Shown: positions 12,797 through 25,156, counted from the first letter of the stretch. The stretch is DNA of 64,000 nt from Sphagnum compactum (GCA_965153455.1 OZ234499.1:16116271-16180270); one strand, 5' to 3'. The notes: generated from the sequence alone by a model not told the origin. Program-made: numbers and translations.

Positions 12797-13145
12797 CTAC
12801 CTAGTCTCTGAATCCTCTCTGGTGGAAGATACAGACCCGCTATAAACTAGCAAATATGGTGATTTCTTAGCCTGCATCTTGTAGTCGAAATCTACGAATT
12901 GTTTTGTCTTACATCTGACCACCGACCAAGAGCGTGACCTAAAACTTGGGGACCTCCTGTCAGCTTGTAACATATATGTCTCATTTAGGCGTGGGTGAAC
13001 CTTGAGCGTGCTGGTATTGTTGTGGTGTTTGAATGCTTCTATGCATGTCTCATAAAGTGACTCAGCAGTAACCTCAGAATAGTACACAGTTCCTTGATCA
13101 ACACGGAATGATGGATGCAAGGCCTGCTGTTGTGACGTATTGTTT
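12797..13145 (-). other. Unrecognised open segment of about 115 codons without an ATG start
   Basis: The frame is open from a TAG near 13165 to a stop at 12797, with mixed and reasonably protein-like composition, including VYYSEVTAESLYETCIEAFK and then KVHPRLNETYM. No ATG lies near its start, so if it is real it is an internal or terminal exon or a captured gene fragment. I do not recognise the family, and no convincing companion exon was found within 2 kb on either side. Confidence 0.25.
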
Positions 13146-13676
13146 CTTGTCAGACCCTATTCTTGGCATGTGGATAGACCTGACAAGTTTATACAACCCA
13201 TTAGACGTACATACAAACCCATGAGAGAGCTTTGAGTTTTAGACGTACATACAAGGCATTGTTGAAAGACGCTTTAAGCTTACATTGCTGTACAGCAACC
13301 TTGTTGCTGTGACTGCACAAACCCTAAAGACTTGAGTAGAAAGCTCAGGGATGATCCTGATGCACTTAATTCTCTTAACAGTTCCTATGGTATGATTTAT
13401 AAAGCTGCTATTTGTTGAGAGCCAGCCTGCTCAAGCTCTTCTTCTGTCCACAAATAGTATGTAGTTGCTTGCCTAGTTCAGGAACATCAGTGTGCACAAA
13501 CTTAGGCCCTTTTGAAACAACCCAAGAAAAAAGAATGTCTTCTTTTTAAAATTTATATCTGTTAAAATTAATTAACATTCCAATAGCCATAAGAGTTAAA
13601 TCCCCAATTCCAGACGGCTTTTTAATTGAGGATCCGACTTCTGATAATTAAGAAATATATCTAGGTACCGGTAAGT

Positions 13677-13756
13677 TGAAATGAAAGAATAATCAATGGA
13701 CAGTAAAATAATTTGCTGAAATGAAACAATAATCAATGGACAGTACAATAATTGAC
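13677..13756. repeat. 40-bp tandem duplication
   Basis: Two adjacent 40-bp copies share 'aataatcaatggacagta', with only a few mismatches. Confidence 0.85.
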
Positions 13757-13837
13757 TTACAATAATTTTCATTTTGATCATAACTGAGAGGTTGAATTGA
13801 GGGCACTATGAGTTTGATAGGCACGCTGGTTTGGATA

Positions 13838-13980
13838 ACTGGGGCAGATGACTGGTTAAGGCACAGAAACTATATGTTAAATTTAAGCGATATGAAATTT
13901 ACCTAAACTGGGCAGATGAAGTTAAGGCACAGAAAACTATACTTTAGAATTAAGCTAGATGAAATTTCCCTAAATGGGCA
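13838..13980. repeat. Tandem duplication of about 69 bp
   Basis: Two copies run from 'actggggcagatga' through 'gttaaggcacagaaa' to 'gatgaaattt.cctaaa', the second offset by about 69 bp. Confidence 0.75.
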
Positions 13981-14153
13981 TGCAGTGTGCACTCTTACAA
14001 GTAACACTCTTAATAACTGGTCCATTCAGACTGATTCAGACCGAAACTGAAGTCAAAAAATACATTACACTAAAGCAGATTTCACGTTTAAAAAAGCGAT
14101 GATAAATTTAGGAGAGTCCGGGAACTGCACATTGACAAGCATTGGTTTCGGTT

Positions 14154-14590
14154 TATGGAAAAGGATACTTCTTAGGTCACATTTTATTTTGGAACTTGGG
14201 GAAGAAGGGTGGGAGGCATGATCTTTAATTAGAGTTGATCCTTCAAAAAGGCCATAAACACTATGACATCTGAATTATATGCTCACATATGCACTTAAAC
14301 AATTTAAGTTTTGGCATGCTGGCAGAGAATTCTGGAACATTCTCATCCAGAAGGATGTGCTCAATTCTTGAATTGATTTGGGTGTATGGAAAAGCATAGG
14401 TAGTTACATGTTATTTTGGAACTTGGGAGAGGGGAGGGGGGGGGGGGAGGCACTAACTAATTGGAGGTGATCCTTCAACGAAGCCATAAACACTGTGACA
14501 TCTGAATTATATGCTCTCACATGAACTTTAGCAATTTAAGTTTTCCTATGCTGACAGAAAATTCTCAAGAACATTCTCCTGGAAACTTGT
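14154..14590. repeat. 231-bp tandem duplication
   Basis: Copy 1 begins at 14154 and copy 2 at 14385. Both carry 'tatggaaaag', 'ttattttggaacttgggga', then 'gatccttcaa', 'gccataaacact', 'gacatctgaattatatgct', 'caatttaagttt' and 'gaacattctc' in the same order. Copy 2 contains a G-run of about 11. Confidence 0.85.
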
Positions 14591-16929
14591 GCAGTCATTA
14601 TGAAGACTCATATAAACCATCCTTTTTCCAGAGATATTTTCTGAGTATTTTCCATCAATTAGCACAACTTAGCCAATAGCAAAAAGACAATTAAAAAAGG
14701 TGTAAGGTTCGTCCAGACCTTGTATCAACATTCTAATTTTTTTGTTATCTGTTGATTATTGAACATAGAAAACAGAGGCATGTACTGGATCTGATAGGTC
14801 CAAATTGCTGCATGTGTTACGCTGGCTTCAGATCACTGGACAGTTACTTTGTTTCTTGGAAACACTCCATTGCAGGTTCAGAGACAGGGTAAACCACTCG
14901 TGTTTGCACCTTCACCTCTTTGAGTGAGGCCTCTTAGTGCCCATCTTAGGCCTGAAAAATATTAGAACCTGATAATTGATTTAGTCTAAGTATGGGATAT
15001 TTGTCATATTTATGAATAATTTAAATGGATTTGGGGATTTTTACCGTAATACCAACGTGGGTGCTGGTTCACCCAAGGTGCAGGCCATTTCAAGTCTCTC
15101 ACCAAATTCAAGCCAATAACCTAGCGGGTTGATGTAACATTTTCATTGTTCTGGATTGTTACAAAGAAAAGGTTCATTGGTCTGTCAATCACTAGATCAA
15201 ACAGTGACCTGCCTTGATCTGCAAAGTGGCAAGTATTCTTTGTGTCCCGGACAGCCAAATAAATTGTTCAGGAGGATTTTATATCAACTTTACAAAATGA
15301 AGGTATCTAACATTAGGTGTTTCCAATGTTCTCCTTTAAAGTTATAGGTTAATTATGTGATTTAGAAAAGGAGGCTATTTTTTGTAAACAAAATCATGAT
15401 GTTGCTAAACAACTTATTTTTATCAAATGGCAATTTCCTTCAAAAACATGCAATTACAAGGTTACTGGTCAGGATATATCCAAAAACTAAATAAAAAACA
15501 CCAGATTCTACTTCAGGAACTCAGACAATATAAATGGATCCTTCTAGATGTTTTAAATTCATATTTTTAAAAGCCAGATTTGGCTAAATTGTTTAATGGA
15601 TGATTGCAACATGTGTTTCATGACAGATTCAAAATAAAAGCACTGCCCTAAATATGTGCCATCTTGCTGGCTGGTTTGAAATAAATAGGGGTCAGTATTA
15701 AGAGGTTAGCTGGTACAAACATTAACTGTACATTATGACCACTAATCTCTACTCATGCCTTCACACTCTTTTGATAAATTTATGTCTTCACTCTCAGGCA
15801 AAAAGAAGTTATTTCTAATGAAGGTTATAATCTTTGGGGCAGGCCCTCTGTCATGGTACTGAGGGTGTTTCAGTTTATGAAATGCCCTCCCTAAAGTGGG
15901 AGGGTTCACCATACCCTTCAACCCCTCAAAATAGTATTCTCCCAAGTGATTATTACATTCGATGATGCCCTGGCAGACCCTGGACTTCATGCTTTGCCCT
16001 TGGTACGCAGGGTGTAACGCCCTGCCGCTGGACCTTACACCAACTTAGAGCATGGAATTTGAAAGCCCCATATATGGCTATCATGTATGTTCACCCAACT
16101 CGAGCCACCTTACTCTGAACCCCCACTAACCCATATGGTTTTGTTCAAATAAAAATAAATTTACATATTGGAACCAAAGATCTTCAATTGTATCAAACAT
16201 ATATAGAGAGAGCTTGAAAACTTTAAGTACACATGCAAATAAGCCAAATTGATGAACACTTTCAGCTAGTTTATATCTTCAGAAGGATCTAAAGCAATTT
16301 TTATTCCACACTGCCAAGTTAGTTTCTATCAAGTTAGAAGGGGAAAAAAAATTAAAGAGGCCAAGGTGAGGACCAGTGTTCCATGGTCCTCTCTTTTTCC
16401 AAAGAAAGAACCAATGGGGTCTGGTATACGTGACCATGTGGTTCTCAAAAAATCAGAGAATCTGTCAAAGAGCCTAGTACCCTGAACCACCGGTTCTTTT
16501 GAGTTCATAACTTGCCACAGAGACTTTGAAATTTTTCCAAAGCCTGAAACCAGCAGTTACTTTACGATGAAATATAATAAGAAAACCCACAAACCCGGGG
16601 GTCTTTGATTTTTGAAAATGTTCAAAAACCCGGCTTAAGCTAAAAGTTATAACAAAATCAAAGAAGTGCCAAACACTGGTGATGACCCGTTTGGAACTAC
16701 AGAGTGTGATATCTAGAGAACGAACAAGGGAGCAGTGGCCTGTGGACCTCCTTGCTGGTAACTTGTGGCTCTTTCTCCCTCGCAGGTAGGTAGCCGGTCT
16801 CCGTGCAGAACTTTGCTTTTCTTCAAATCCCTTTACTTGTTCCAATTGGCCACTGGTGGTGGTCACCCGCGTCCTTACGACTCTCGACCTTTCCAGAGTG
16901 CTCAGTGGTATAGAGGCGTGCAGATCACA

Positions 16930-17917
16930 TCCTGTTCCTATCTTTTCTGAAATCTTCTCCTCCTCTTCGGTTCTCCTTCCATCAGTACCTTGGAACACAT
17001 CGTGTTCCTCTCTCTTTTGAGGTCTTCTTCTCCTATCCGGCTCTCGTCTGACAAGCTGCGCTGTCTGTTCCTAAAACTTGAGCTGAAGTCTTCTCCTCTT
17101 GATCTCCGGTTCTCATCAGCTGATCATTCCGCCGATCATACACCCGCGAGTTCCTATCTCTACGTAAGTCTTCTCCTATTCCTCTGACGAGCACCCGTCT
17201 GCATGGGGGGAGATGTCCTTCCTTCCAAGTTGTTTTTTCCTGTTCGTTGTTAAACCTTCAGCTGAAGTCTTCTCCTCTGATCACCCCTCAGGATTTGCTG
17301 AGATTTCCTTTTTCTCTTTCTTCTCCTTCTTCATGTTTCCGTTCCACTGATATTGGTTTCTAATTTCGCTGCTGTATGTTTCTATTCGAAGGTCGTGTCC
17401 TGCTCGCGCAAAGGACTCTGTTGGTGAGAAGGACTCTGTTGGTGGGGGTTCTACATCTGCTTGGCTCAGTTATCCTTCCTTTCCCTTCACATGCATGAGC
17501 ATGGTTACGTCCTTCTTGCACAGAGTTCTGTTGACGTAACCAAGATTCTGTTGCCTGGGAGGAGGGGGTGATAGCTGGGCTTAGTTATGTTATTTTTCCC
17601 TTAGCATGGATAAGCATGGTTGTCCTAACATGGATAAGCAAAGGTTTCTGTTTTTGGGGGTGGGTTCACAGCTTGTGTAGTTATGTTTCTTTACTTAACA
17701 CGGATAAGCATAGTTCTCTCCGCATTCTTGCACAATGGTTTCTGTTGGTGTCAGGGGCAGACGGGGAAAAAATATGGATAAGCATGGTTGTCAGCCATTG
17801 TGCTCGATGATGATGTGAAGTTGCTTAAAGAAAGAGGCTAACGATTTTATTCCCTGTCAGAAGAAGGAAATATTGTGGCTTGCCTGCGGGCCACTTCAGA
17901 AGAATCGGTACATCAAA
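16930..17917 (+). promoter_or_regulatory. SPX-B leader: C/T-rich 5' UTR and 5' UTR intron
   Basis: The plus strand at 16930-17400 is rich in 'cttctcctc' and resembles the leader of SPX-D. A GTAAGT donor at 17164 is one candidate; the exact donor is uncertain. The acceptor is clear: 'ccctgtcag' ends at 17860, giving a final leader exon 17861-17917 before the ATG at 17918. The intron contains three or four copies of 'tggataagcatggttgt'-like words (about 17606, 17630, 17701 and 17774). The same word and the segment just before the acceptor occur in the SPX-D leader intron on the other strand. Confidence 0.6.
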
Positions 17918-19313
17918 ATGAAATTCGGCAAGATATTGGCAGGAGTAGTTGAGAAGGCGCCTCCAGAGTACCTTGGAAAGTTTTTGAGCTACAAAATGTT
18001 GAAACGACATATCTTTCTACATAAGATGGGCGCCTGTCAGTGTGCACTGGCGAGGCAAATCGAGGGAGAGATCGGGCTACGTCGCCCCCTTGCATCCGGA
18101 GCTGGAGCATCACATTGCCACGAATGCAGTCGACCGATTTACGCCATTGAACACGGTGGTAAGTTAACATCGTCTGTACATGATGGTGGTGACAATGGTC
18201 CGCGAGCAGAGGACCACCTCCAAAGTCAGGTTTTGGAGTTCAAACGGCTTCTTCGTATCCAACTGTGGAAAATTAACGTATTTTTCACAGCCACAAAACA
18301 ATTCTGCTATTTTATCATGACTGTGAGGCATTCTACCACCTGACCAAATGTGTTTTCAGTTTTTAAACTTCTTTACAGAACTTCAGCACGCATGATGTCA
18401 TACAACTTCAGCATCAGCGTCGTAACTGCCATGAATGAAACACTTTCAACGCTTTATTGGTATGCTTACAAATGCAGGAGTTGAACAACAAGCGGCTCAA
18501 CGAGGAAGCCCGACAGAACATACTTCATCCCTCAGGCCGCAGATACTGGAGCCACGACACACTGCTACTTATAAGGCAACGAATGTTCAGCCTTTCTGCG
18601 ATGATGGCCCTTCTGGGGAACTACAGTTACTTGAATTTCGCAGGTAAGCAAGCTGACAGATCCCAAACTGTTCCTTAGCTACTGTAACTCAGCTCAATAG
18701 CTCTTTCTTGCAAAAACTGATGATCACTGCCTAGAAAAAAAGTTGGCTTCAATCAGGACAATAAGAGTATGGATGGTGCATGATTGATGGAAGTAATTTG
18801 TTTGCAGCTTTCATCAAAATCTTAAAGAAACACGACAAACGCACGGGCTCCAACATTCGCGCGGAATTTGTCCAGCACATCCTGCTACAGGAGGATTCTT
18901 TTGTTTTCACAAAGGAATTGAATGACTACTGTAGAATATGCCTATCTTTACTAGGTCAATTTCCGGAGCAACCTACGGCCCGTCGACCAGCAGCGGCAGC
19001 AGGTACTACTTTTCTCATCCGTGCTAGAGGCCGGCCACTCCTAGTGCCTGCACCAACAGTTGCTGATTCTGGAGAAGAACCTGTGAATGATACGAGTGAC
19101 TGTGAGTCGTCTACTGAAACACGTCCCAATCCATTGCCCAATCCATTAAGAAGACGACCATTGGTGCGATCTCCCTATGCTCGCCCCGCGTGGAGTCCTG
19201 CAGAGTGTGTTTATATGCGGGCAGCGACTGCAGCGGTTGCTGCTGTCACTATTGTTTCCACCACGGTTGGATCGACCCACAACTGTCACTCCACGTATCC
19301 CCCCAACGTATGA
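17918..19313 (+). CDS. SPX-B: SPX-domain protein with a CxC...CxxC insert
   Basis: Exons 17918-18322, 18478-18643 and 18808-19313 join to 358 aa. The SPX domain opens with MKFGKILAGVV. FLSYKMLKRHIFL supplies pocket residues Y25 and K29, LEFKRLLRIQLWKIN forms the middle helices, and exon 3 gives KILKKHDKRTGSNIR with K194, K197 and K198. All canonical inositol-pyrophosphate contacts are therefore present. The loop after helix 2 contains C40-Q-C42 and C67-H-E-C70 followed by SRPIYAIE, a possible zinc knuckle shared only with SPX-D. After the SPX domain comes a low-complexity Pro/Arg/Ser region, then a conserved tail CVYMRAA ... STHNC.S.YPPNV and a TGA. Plant stand-alone SPX proteins hold PHR-type MYB factors inactive when phosphate is plentiful; that role is inferred from family. 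The gene points opposite to SPX-D, its closest relative, and is a full-length open frame. Confidence 0.85.
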
Positions 19314-19525
19314 AATCACAAACTCGTTTGCATGTACTGGTGAAACACCAAGTCTAGAGGTGTAGCTCTCTTATGAACATGAACAAAATTTCCTACATTT
19401 TGAAACTCTTCCTCGCTTGGTCCTCACTTACATTTTACAGCAAATTTTTTTACGGAATACATGTATGTTTTTTTTCCTCTGTTATGACACTTGTGTTTTC
19501 TATTTTGTTTCTTCTGAATAGGTTC
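19314..19525 (+). other. SPX-B 3' region, strongly conserved with SPX-D
   Basis: Immediately after the TGA, 'aaatcacaaact' and the following 120 or so bases match the region downstream of SPX-D with few differences ('gcatgtactggtgaaa', 'caagtctag', 'aaaatttcctac', 'aactcttcct'), and similarity persists to about 19525. This noncoding similarity looks higher than that of parts of the preceding coding exon. A second frame across the stop (IPPTYEITN...ACTGE) is open in D and interrupted by one TAG in B. Confidence 0.6.
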
Positions 19526-22500
19526 TACTTTCGGAAGCACCTAGTTTCCTCTTTCTATCCTTGATCAGGAAGGGGCAAAGTTGGGTGTGGTTGAAGGCTG
19601 TACATACATGGTTTTGACAACTTTTTTCCATAGTTTCTATGTTGAAATCAACTCTTGTGTACATAATTAACATTTGGCCCATGGAATTTTTTAAATCGTA
19701 TTTGGAGTTGAATTTGTTCCCTCCTTGTGAACCTAGGCACAACTTCAGAGAGCCAATTGACATCAACTCTTGTGCGTACAACAATTAACCCTGGATGTTT
19801 TTAATTTCATTTGGGGCTGGTTTAACTAGGTTGTGGGTTCCTTAAAAAACTTGGGTACAAATTTAAAGCTGGGCACCACCAACCTCCCAAGTTTAGCAGT
19901 TCCACTAAGACACAGTTTATAAATGTGGCTTTCAAAAGGGGGCTATGCACCAATCCTTTCAAGTATATTCCATGACATATTCTTTGGTTCGTTGGACAAG
20001 GCCCCTAAAAGGGGTTAAAGGACATAATTGCATCCGTAATGGTCTTACTACATGGCCTTTTCCGCCTCTTTTTAGGTCCCACTTGTAAATGTCAGAATGA
20101 AGGGTAGTGTGGGGTCTGCTAGGCAGGTCACTTAGGCAGGTGCCATTCAAAAGACTATTGTGTAAAATGCACATGACCACTTTGCAAATCCGCATGAAAC
20201 TATGTTACGTAATGAAGTGTGGCAAGTAGGGGCCATTGTGCCTGTGAGGAGATTGGGCAGCTACCCAATAATACGTTTATGCAAGCCAAGAGAACTATGT
20301 CCAAACTTGTCACACCAATTGTACATTGCATATTACTGATATGCACTGTTACACACATAAACAACTCCCCAATTATATTTGTCCTTATCATTACTTTTAA
20401 GCAAGTATAAAGATAGACCGCAAGTGATCTTCTCAAACCACCTCTGGGTATTTAGCACTATGAATTATCTAGTGACGCTGATGATTTGGAGATTCATTAT
20501 TTAATTTCAACTAATAAATATTAAATTGTTATCCATTGTCATTTTATATTTCTAAATATTCTAAAATGGAGGGGTTAATGTATAAACCTTGAGCCCTTAT
20601 TTTAGTCCTAAAATACAAATCCAAGAAGAATTCATCACTTGTGCATATTTATTTCCTCATTTTTAATTTGGTAACATGGCTAGGTTCAAACTATCAGGGA
20701 ATTTGGAATTGTTTTCCAACTGTTGGTTAATGGAATAATAATTTCATGGGTTGGACGGCGAGGGGGCAGGAGCTAAAACTTCTGCTTCATGTTCTTCAAA
20801 GTTGGGCCATCGCAAGTGGATTTTTTTGGAACTTGGTTAAAATTTCTCAAATTTTAAGTCATGTTGTTATATATACAATTGAAGTTCAGCCTTTAACTTG
20901 ATTTTATTCATAAACAAGTATCTTTACATTAGCTTGTTTAAAATCCTCCAACAGCTCTAAAACCCATGATTATAATGGTTCCTGGTGTGACCCAGAACAA
21001 ACCAACGTACCATGCAGGATGGATCTTGTATGGACAGCAAACACTTTTTCATTGTACTTCCATGGAGCCCATAGTTAACCGCTCTGGGTAGCTATATATT
21101 AGCAATCCACATGCATCTAGCTACCTAGTAGCTACCTTGAGGTGCCTTCTTCACTTAAAGATACCTAAATAATAACCACCTACCTTCCCTAACTTATTAC
21201 ATATCATACTTATGGGCACTTACAGAGGGGTTACCTAGGGATAGAAATGGGGAAGTAGAAGAGTCTGCAAGATAGGTTACCAATGTGCTGGAACCTTTGC
21301 AACTTGGATGCAGTTCATCTACAACCGAGTCCTAACATGGATATAGAATGGATGGTGCACACCGATAGGCGCTGGGTCACACACCTAATTTGGGAATAAT
21401 TGCCATGGGATGAAATTATAGTTTTTGTAAAATCTTACCCCATTTTTTTCTACTGACGTACTTGGAGAAAGCCCATGGAGGTGAATGAATTTAGCTGATG
21501 GGTTTTATGAATTTAGCATAATGCTTGTGGATTTGTGGGCTTGAAAGTTTACACTTTTGGTAAAGCCTATTGGCATTTCTTTTCCTTGTGATACTCGACT
21601 GGTACCCACTAGGTATCATGGGATTTTTAAAAATTAAAAAGACAATGGTTTTTATGCTGTGTTTTAAAGCCCTTAGGGATGGGCTTTAGCTAGATTTTAC
21701 CCTACACATTAGTTATATGTTCCCTGAGATTCTTCTTGAGCCGATGAACACCTAGAAGTTAAACCCCAAAAAGAGTTCAACGGAGTTTCTAGTTTCTATG
21801 CAAGCATTCATGAGTAACTGAACAAGGTGGACTAGACTGTTATCAAAAACGTTGTACTCCCTCCTGAATGAATGCATGTTTTATGTGTACATGAGGTTAA
21901 CATATGAATATGTAAAAAAAAATGTTGGTTCAGAAAATGCTAGTGAGAGTCAATGAGATTATTTTATAAATTTCATAACTTTTCAAATCATAAGTGTATA
22001 TTTTAATGTCAATAGTAGGTTACTATCATTTAAATCATTTTTTTATCATCAAATGTTTTTCAGTAAATGAATCCTTCACTTTAGTCCTTTGAAAATTGAT
22101 TGTTTTTAACTCATTTATTATTTTTTAATTTCAAAGTCTTTATTAGAATTTTAAATCAAAATTAGAAATTAAATTTAATAAAAAAATTATTTAAATTTCT
22201 CAACATTCATATTAATGATTTAGCACAAGTTGGAATGGTTATCACAACTTTAAAATATTAGAATAAAAACATTTATTAATGTAGTTTCAGATTTTCAAGT
22301 AAATTTTTTCTGGTCTCCTATTAACATGTTTTGACTTTGTTGTGGAATTCTAAAGCTAAAAAAGTCTTACAAATTAGCTGCCTGTAATTAAATGTACATT
22401 GTCGATAGACTCATCAAATGTGATGTGTCAATCCTCAGACATGCCAAATGTCATTTTAGAGTATTTCAAATTTTCAAATTATTTTCATTTGATAAATAAA

Positions 22501-23360
22501 AATCATATACTCCTTAGTTTTTTTTACAAGGCCTTAAAGACATTGAGCTTTATTTTCAACATTTTAAAAAGGACTGTCATACCCCATATTTGGTAACATT
22601 CTTTGCTAGAACCTTGATACTCAGATGCCATTCGTCCAGAACTCAGTCATAACATGGATATAGAATGGATCATGGTGCAGTGATAGGTGCTGGGTCATAT
22701 CTGCAATGCCCTGTAATGCCACCAAACTGCTTTGGAAATAATTTGGGAATAATTGCTACCCTTGGATGAATTATAATTTTCATTAGACTTTATCGTCTAG
22801 ATCCCATGAGAAACCCTAGATTCTTCTTGAACCCATGAACATCTAGAACTCTAGCTCCAAAAAGAGCACCAAGTTTCTACACAACAATTCATGGGTAACT
22901 TTTAGGTGGACATCCTCCACTGCAAGCTTTTCCCAAACTCATTTGTTTTCTAAATAATTAGTGTGGTGAAGTTTTGAAGAACACATGCATAAGCACAGAC
23001 TTAAGACTCATAATTGGTACCTCTATATTTGTGCCTTATACAAGTCAATGCCATGAAACAACTGCCATGAATGGAGCTCCATCTTGTATATGACATGAGG
23101 TTTCTGTCACCACATATAAACTATCCCCCAACACAATTGTAGATCTGCCAGGAACCTAAAAGATGTGCTGTGCAAGAATATTATCATAATGTAGGTTGGC
23201 AGATACAAGAAAATGTATGTAAGCTGCTTCCAAGTCCCAAACTAATTCCATGTGTCCACAAAAATCTAAATGAGGATCTCCATTCATTCTACAATTGTCA
23301 TTTTGTCAATCCTTTGAACCTCTTTCAATTGGCAATACCTTGCTAATTGCAGTAGATTAA
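19526..23360. other. Gene-free interval with dispersed repeats
   Basis: No exon chain is visible. A short tandem duplication marked by 'tcaactcttgtg' lies near 19646 and 19760. Two direct copies of a longer repeat occupy 21280-21830 and 22602-22910. AT-rich spacer fills the rest (21900-22600 is nearly featureless). Confidence 0.55.
21280..22910. repeat. Two direct copies of a dispersed repeat (21280-21830 and 22602-22910)
   Basis: Both copies carry 'aacatggatatagaatgga', 'ggtgctgggtca' or 'ggcgctgggtca', 'atttgggaataattgc' and, at the far end, 'gattcttcttga', 'ccaaaaagag' and 'attcatg.gtaact' in order. The first copy holds about 285 bp of extra sequence in the middle, so the second is internally deleted or the first has an insertion. 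Related sequence on the opposite strand lies at about 27480-27850. There is no coding capacity; probably a nonautonomous transposon family. Confidence 0.65.
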
Positions 23361-25156
23361 CTAAACACTTGCAGGAGGGTGCAAAGACTGGGCATTTGGT
23401 GTGGAACTTCGTTCTGTTGTACCTAAGTAGATCTCATGATCCAACAACCTGCACATGACATCTAGAGGTGTATAGTCCCGATAATATTCCTCCTCAGAAG
23501 TATGCAATTGCTGAATTGCACCAAGAGACATGAGGACACCACATTGCCTGGCTAACCTTCCGAACTCTGGCAGAAGAACATAGAAGTCTTGGGCTTCCAC
23601 ATGATGCACATAATTCCAGCGGAGATTCGAACCAGTGTGCCGATCATGCTTCTTCAGTATCTTAACTGAAGCTGCACAACAATATTTCCAAGAGAGAATT
23701 GTTTTTAAAAATGTTCAGTCCAAATGTACAGAAGCAGCACTGGCTGAGGCCATTGAAACTGTAATCTTCCTTAGTTTACAATATTCCTGCTGCTGCTGAA
23801 GGAAACCTGAGTTTGTTTTTGCAGGCTAGCTAGATGCATCAGGCCCCATGAGCAAGGTTAACAGAAAACTTTGGAGATCACATGTCTTGTCATTCTACAA
23901 ACACTGGTCAGCAGCTGCTGACGACATCATGGGAATTGAATGCAAAAGTGCAATAGTTTCTACCTTCATAGTTGATCTTACTCGAATACTCCAGTGTGCG
24001 AAAATCCACAAACAGATTGGCCATCCACCACCGAATTCTTTTGAGCATGCCCACGTCCCAAGAAAGAATGGAAGAGTGAAGATAGTTTTGCTTAGCTTCC
24101 TCCTCTCTCCTCATCAGATCCAGTTGCTGCACAAGCATTGAAACTAGAGGAAGATCAACAGCTGCTTGTCATGAATGTGCTGCTACCTCGCAGTGCTACA
24201 GATTATTATATGAAAGTCATGACAACATATCGTCCTCTGGATCTAAACAGACAAAAATGAATCATGCGTGAGCCATGCGTTCTCTACATCCAAATGGTTT
24301 CAAGACCTGCGTGGCAGACCTGCAAGACATTGAGAGGAAATGAAGATGCCATCATCCACATGTGGTGGCTTACCATCATGAGTGCAGTGTTATGCTGGAG
24401 GCGAGCGACGAAAAGCTTGTTGATCTTTTGGAACTCTGCATCGAGCATGCGCTTGAATATCGTCACTTGATAACGGATATGGACATCAGTGTTGTCGCCT
24501 GTAGAACGAAAGAGCTCATGCAGGAAGGCCTCATCCTCCTCATCTATACCGGAATTGCAATTCACAGGCCGCTCAAGACCGGCCTCTACACCCTCGCGTG
24601 CTGCCGTCAACATGGGCTGCGAATTTCCTTGGTTACGACAAGCCATAGCTGTGCTTGGCCAACCCATCAACATACCATTGGACCATGCCACCAGCATGGG
24701 CTGCGAATTGCCGCAAATGAAACCTGGTTTTAGCCAACCCAACTGTACACCGTTGGACCATGTCTGGGGCTGAAAAAGCAAGGGCTGAAAAATACCGCAA
24801 ACCATAGCTGTGCTTGGCCAAGTACCCAGCTGCACTATACCGTTGGACCATGTCCGGGGCTGAGAAAGAAATGCATCATCGAAATCCAAATCCTCGATGT
24901 CTTCGAGTCCACAATTATTCGTAGTCGCTGTGCTACGGTGGTACTGACTACGACTACCCAGTTCGACCCAACCGTGGTCATGGGTGAGGCCGGAAACAGG
25001 CAAAGCAGCCGGTTCATCTCTGCCGGAGGCGGATATGCTCGATTGCACAAAAAGCTTGATATGCTCCTTAAGCATCTTATAATCCAAAAACAGCTGCTCT
25101 CTGTAGTTCAGAGGCATGATCATCATGGTTCGCGACAGTTTCCGTCCGAACTTCAT
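23361..25156 (-). CDS. SPX-C: SPX-domain protein with a repeat-expanded loop
   Basis: Exons 25156-24374, 24126-23964 and 23671-23361 join to 418 aa, with intron phases 0 and 1 as in the other three paralogs. The SPX start is MKFGRKLSRTM, with LFLDYKMLKEHIKL at 22-35 giving pocket residues Y26 and K30. The central helices read IFKRMLDAEFQKINKLF and end at exon 1. Exon 2 encodes LDLMRREEEAKQNYLHS through SKINYEG, and exon 3 starts with KILKKHDRHTGSNLRW, so K319, K322 and K323 are kept. Between helices 2 and 3, residues 40-210 form a long loop with an acidic patch (EDIEDLDFDD) and three WSNG-containing repeats at about 101-184. The CxC...CxxC motif of B and D is absent. The C-terminal tail is short and different (about 60 aa after the SPX core). 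I infer an inositol-pyrophosphate sensor with an altered loop. Confidence 0.82.
24605..24870 (-). repeat. In-frame tandem repeats in the SPX-C loop (three copies)
   Basis: The units are anchored by Trp codons 103, 133 and 158 (codon starts near 24850, 24760 and 24685), giving periods of 30 and 25 codons. Each has TWSNG or WSNG, then a Gly/Trp/Pro segment (WPSTAM in units 1 and 3, WLKPGF in unit 2) and QPML or QPLL. At the DNA level 'catagctgtgcttggccaa' is identical in units 1 and 3. Repeat lengths are multiples of three, so the frame is kept. Confidence 0.85.

Larger units (their letters stand above)
10873..16900. other. Gene-free interval between SPX-A and SPX-B with several local duplications
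   Basis: No exon chain could be built here. The interval carries four separate small tandem duplications, listed as their own entries, and one unrecognised open segment at 12797-13145. The remainder is AT-rich spacer. Near 16.5-17.0 kb a 174-codon minus-strand frame lacks an ATG and overlaps the C/T-rich leader of SPX-B, so it was not called. Confidence 0.55.

Noticed and set aside
16474-16998. 174-codon minus-strand open frame upstream of SPX-B
   Set aside because: It has no ATG start (begins at GTG), overlaps the C/T-rich SPX-B leader on the other strand, and shows no recognisable motif or exon partner.
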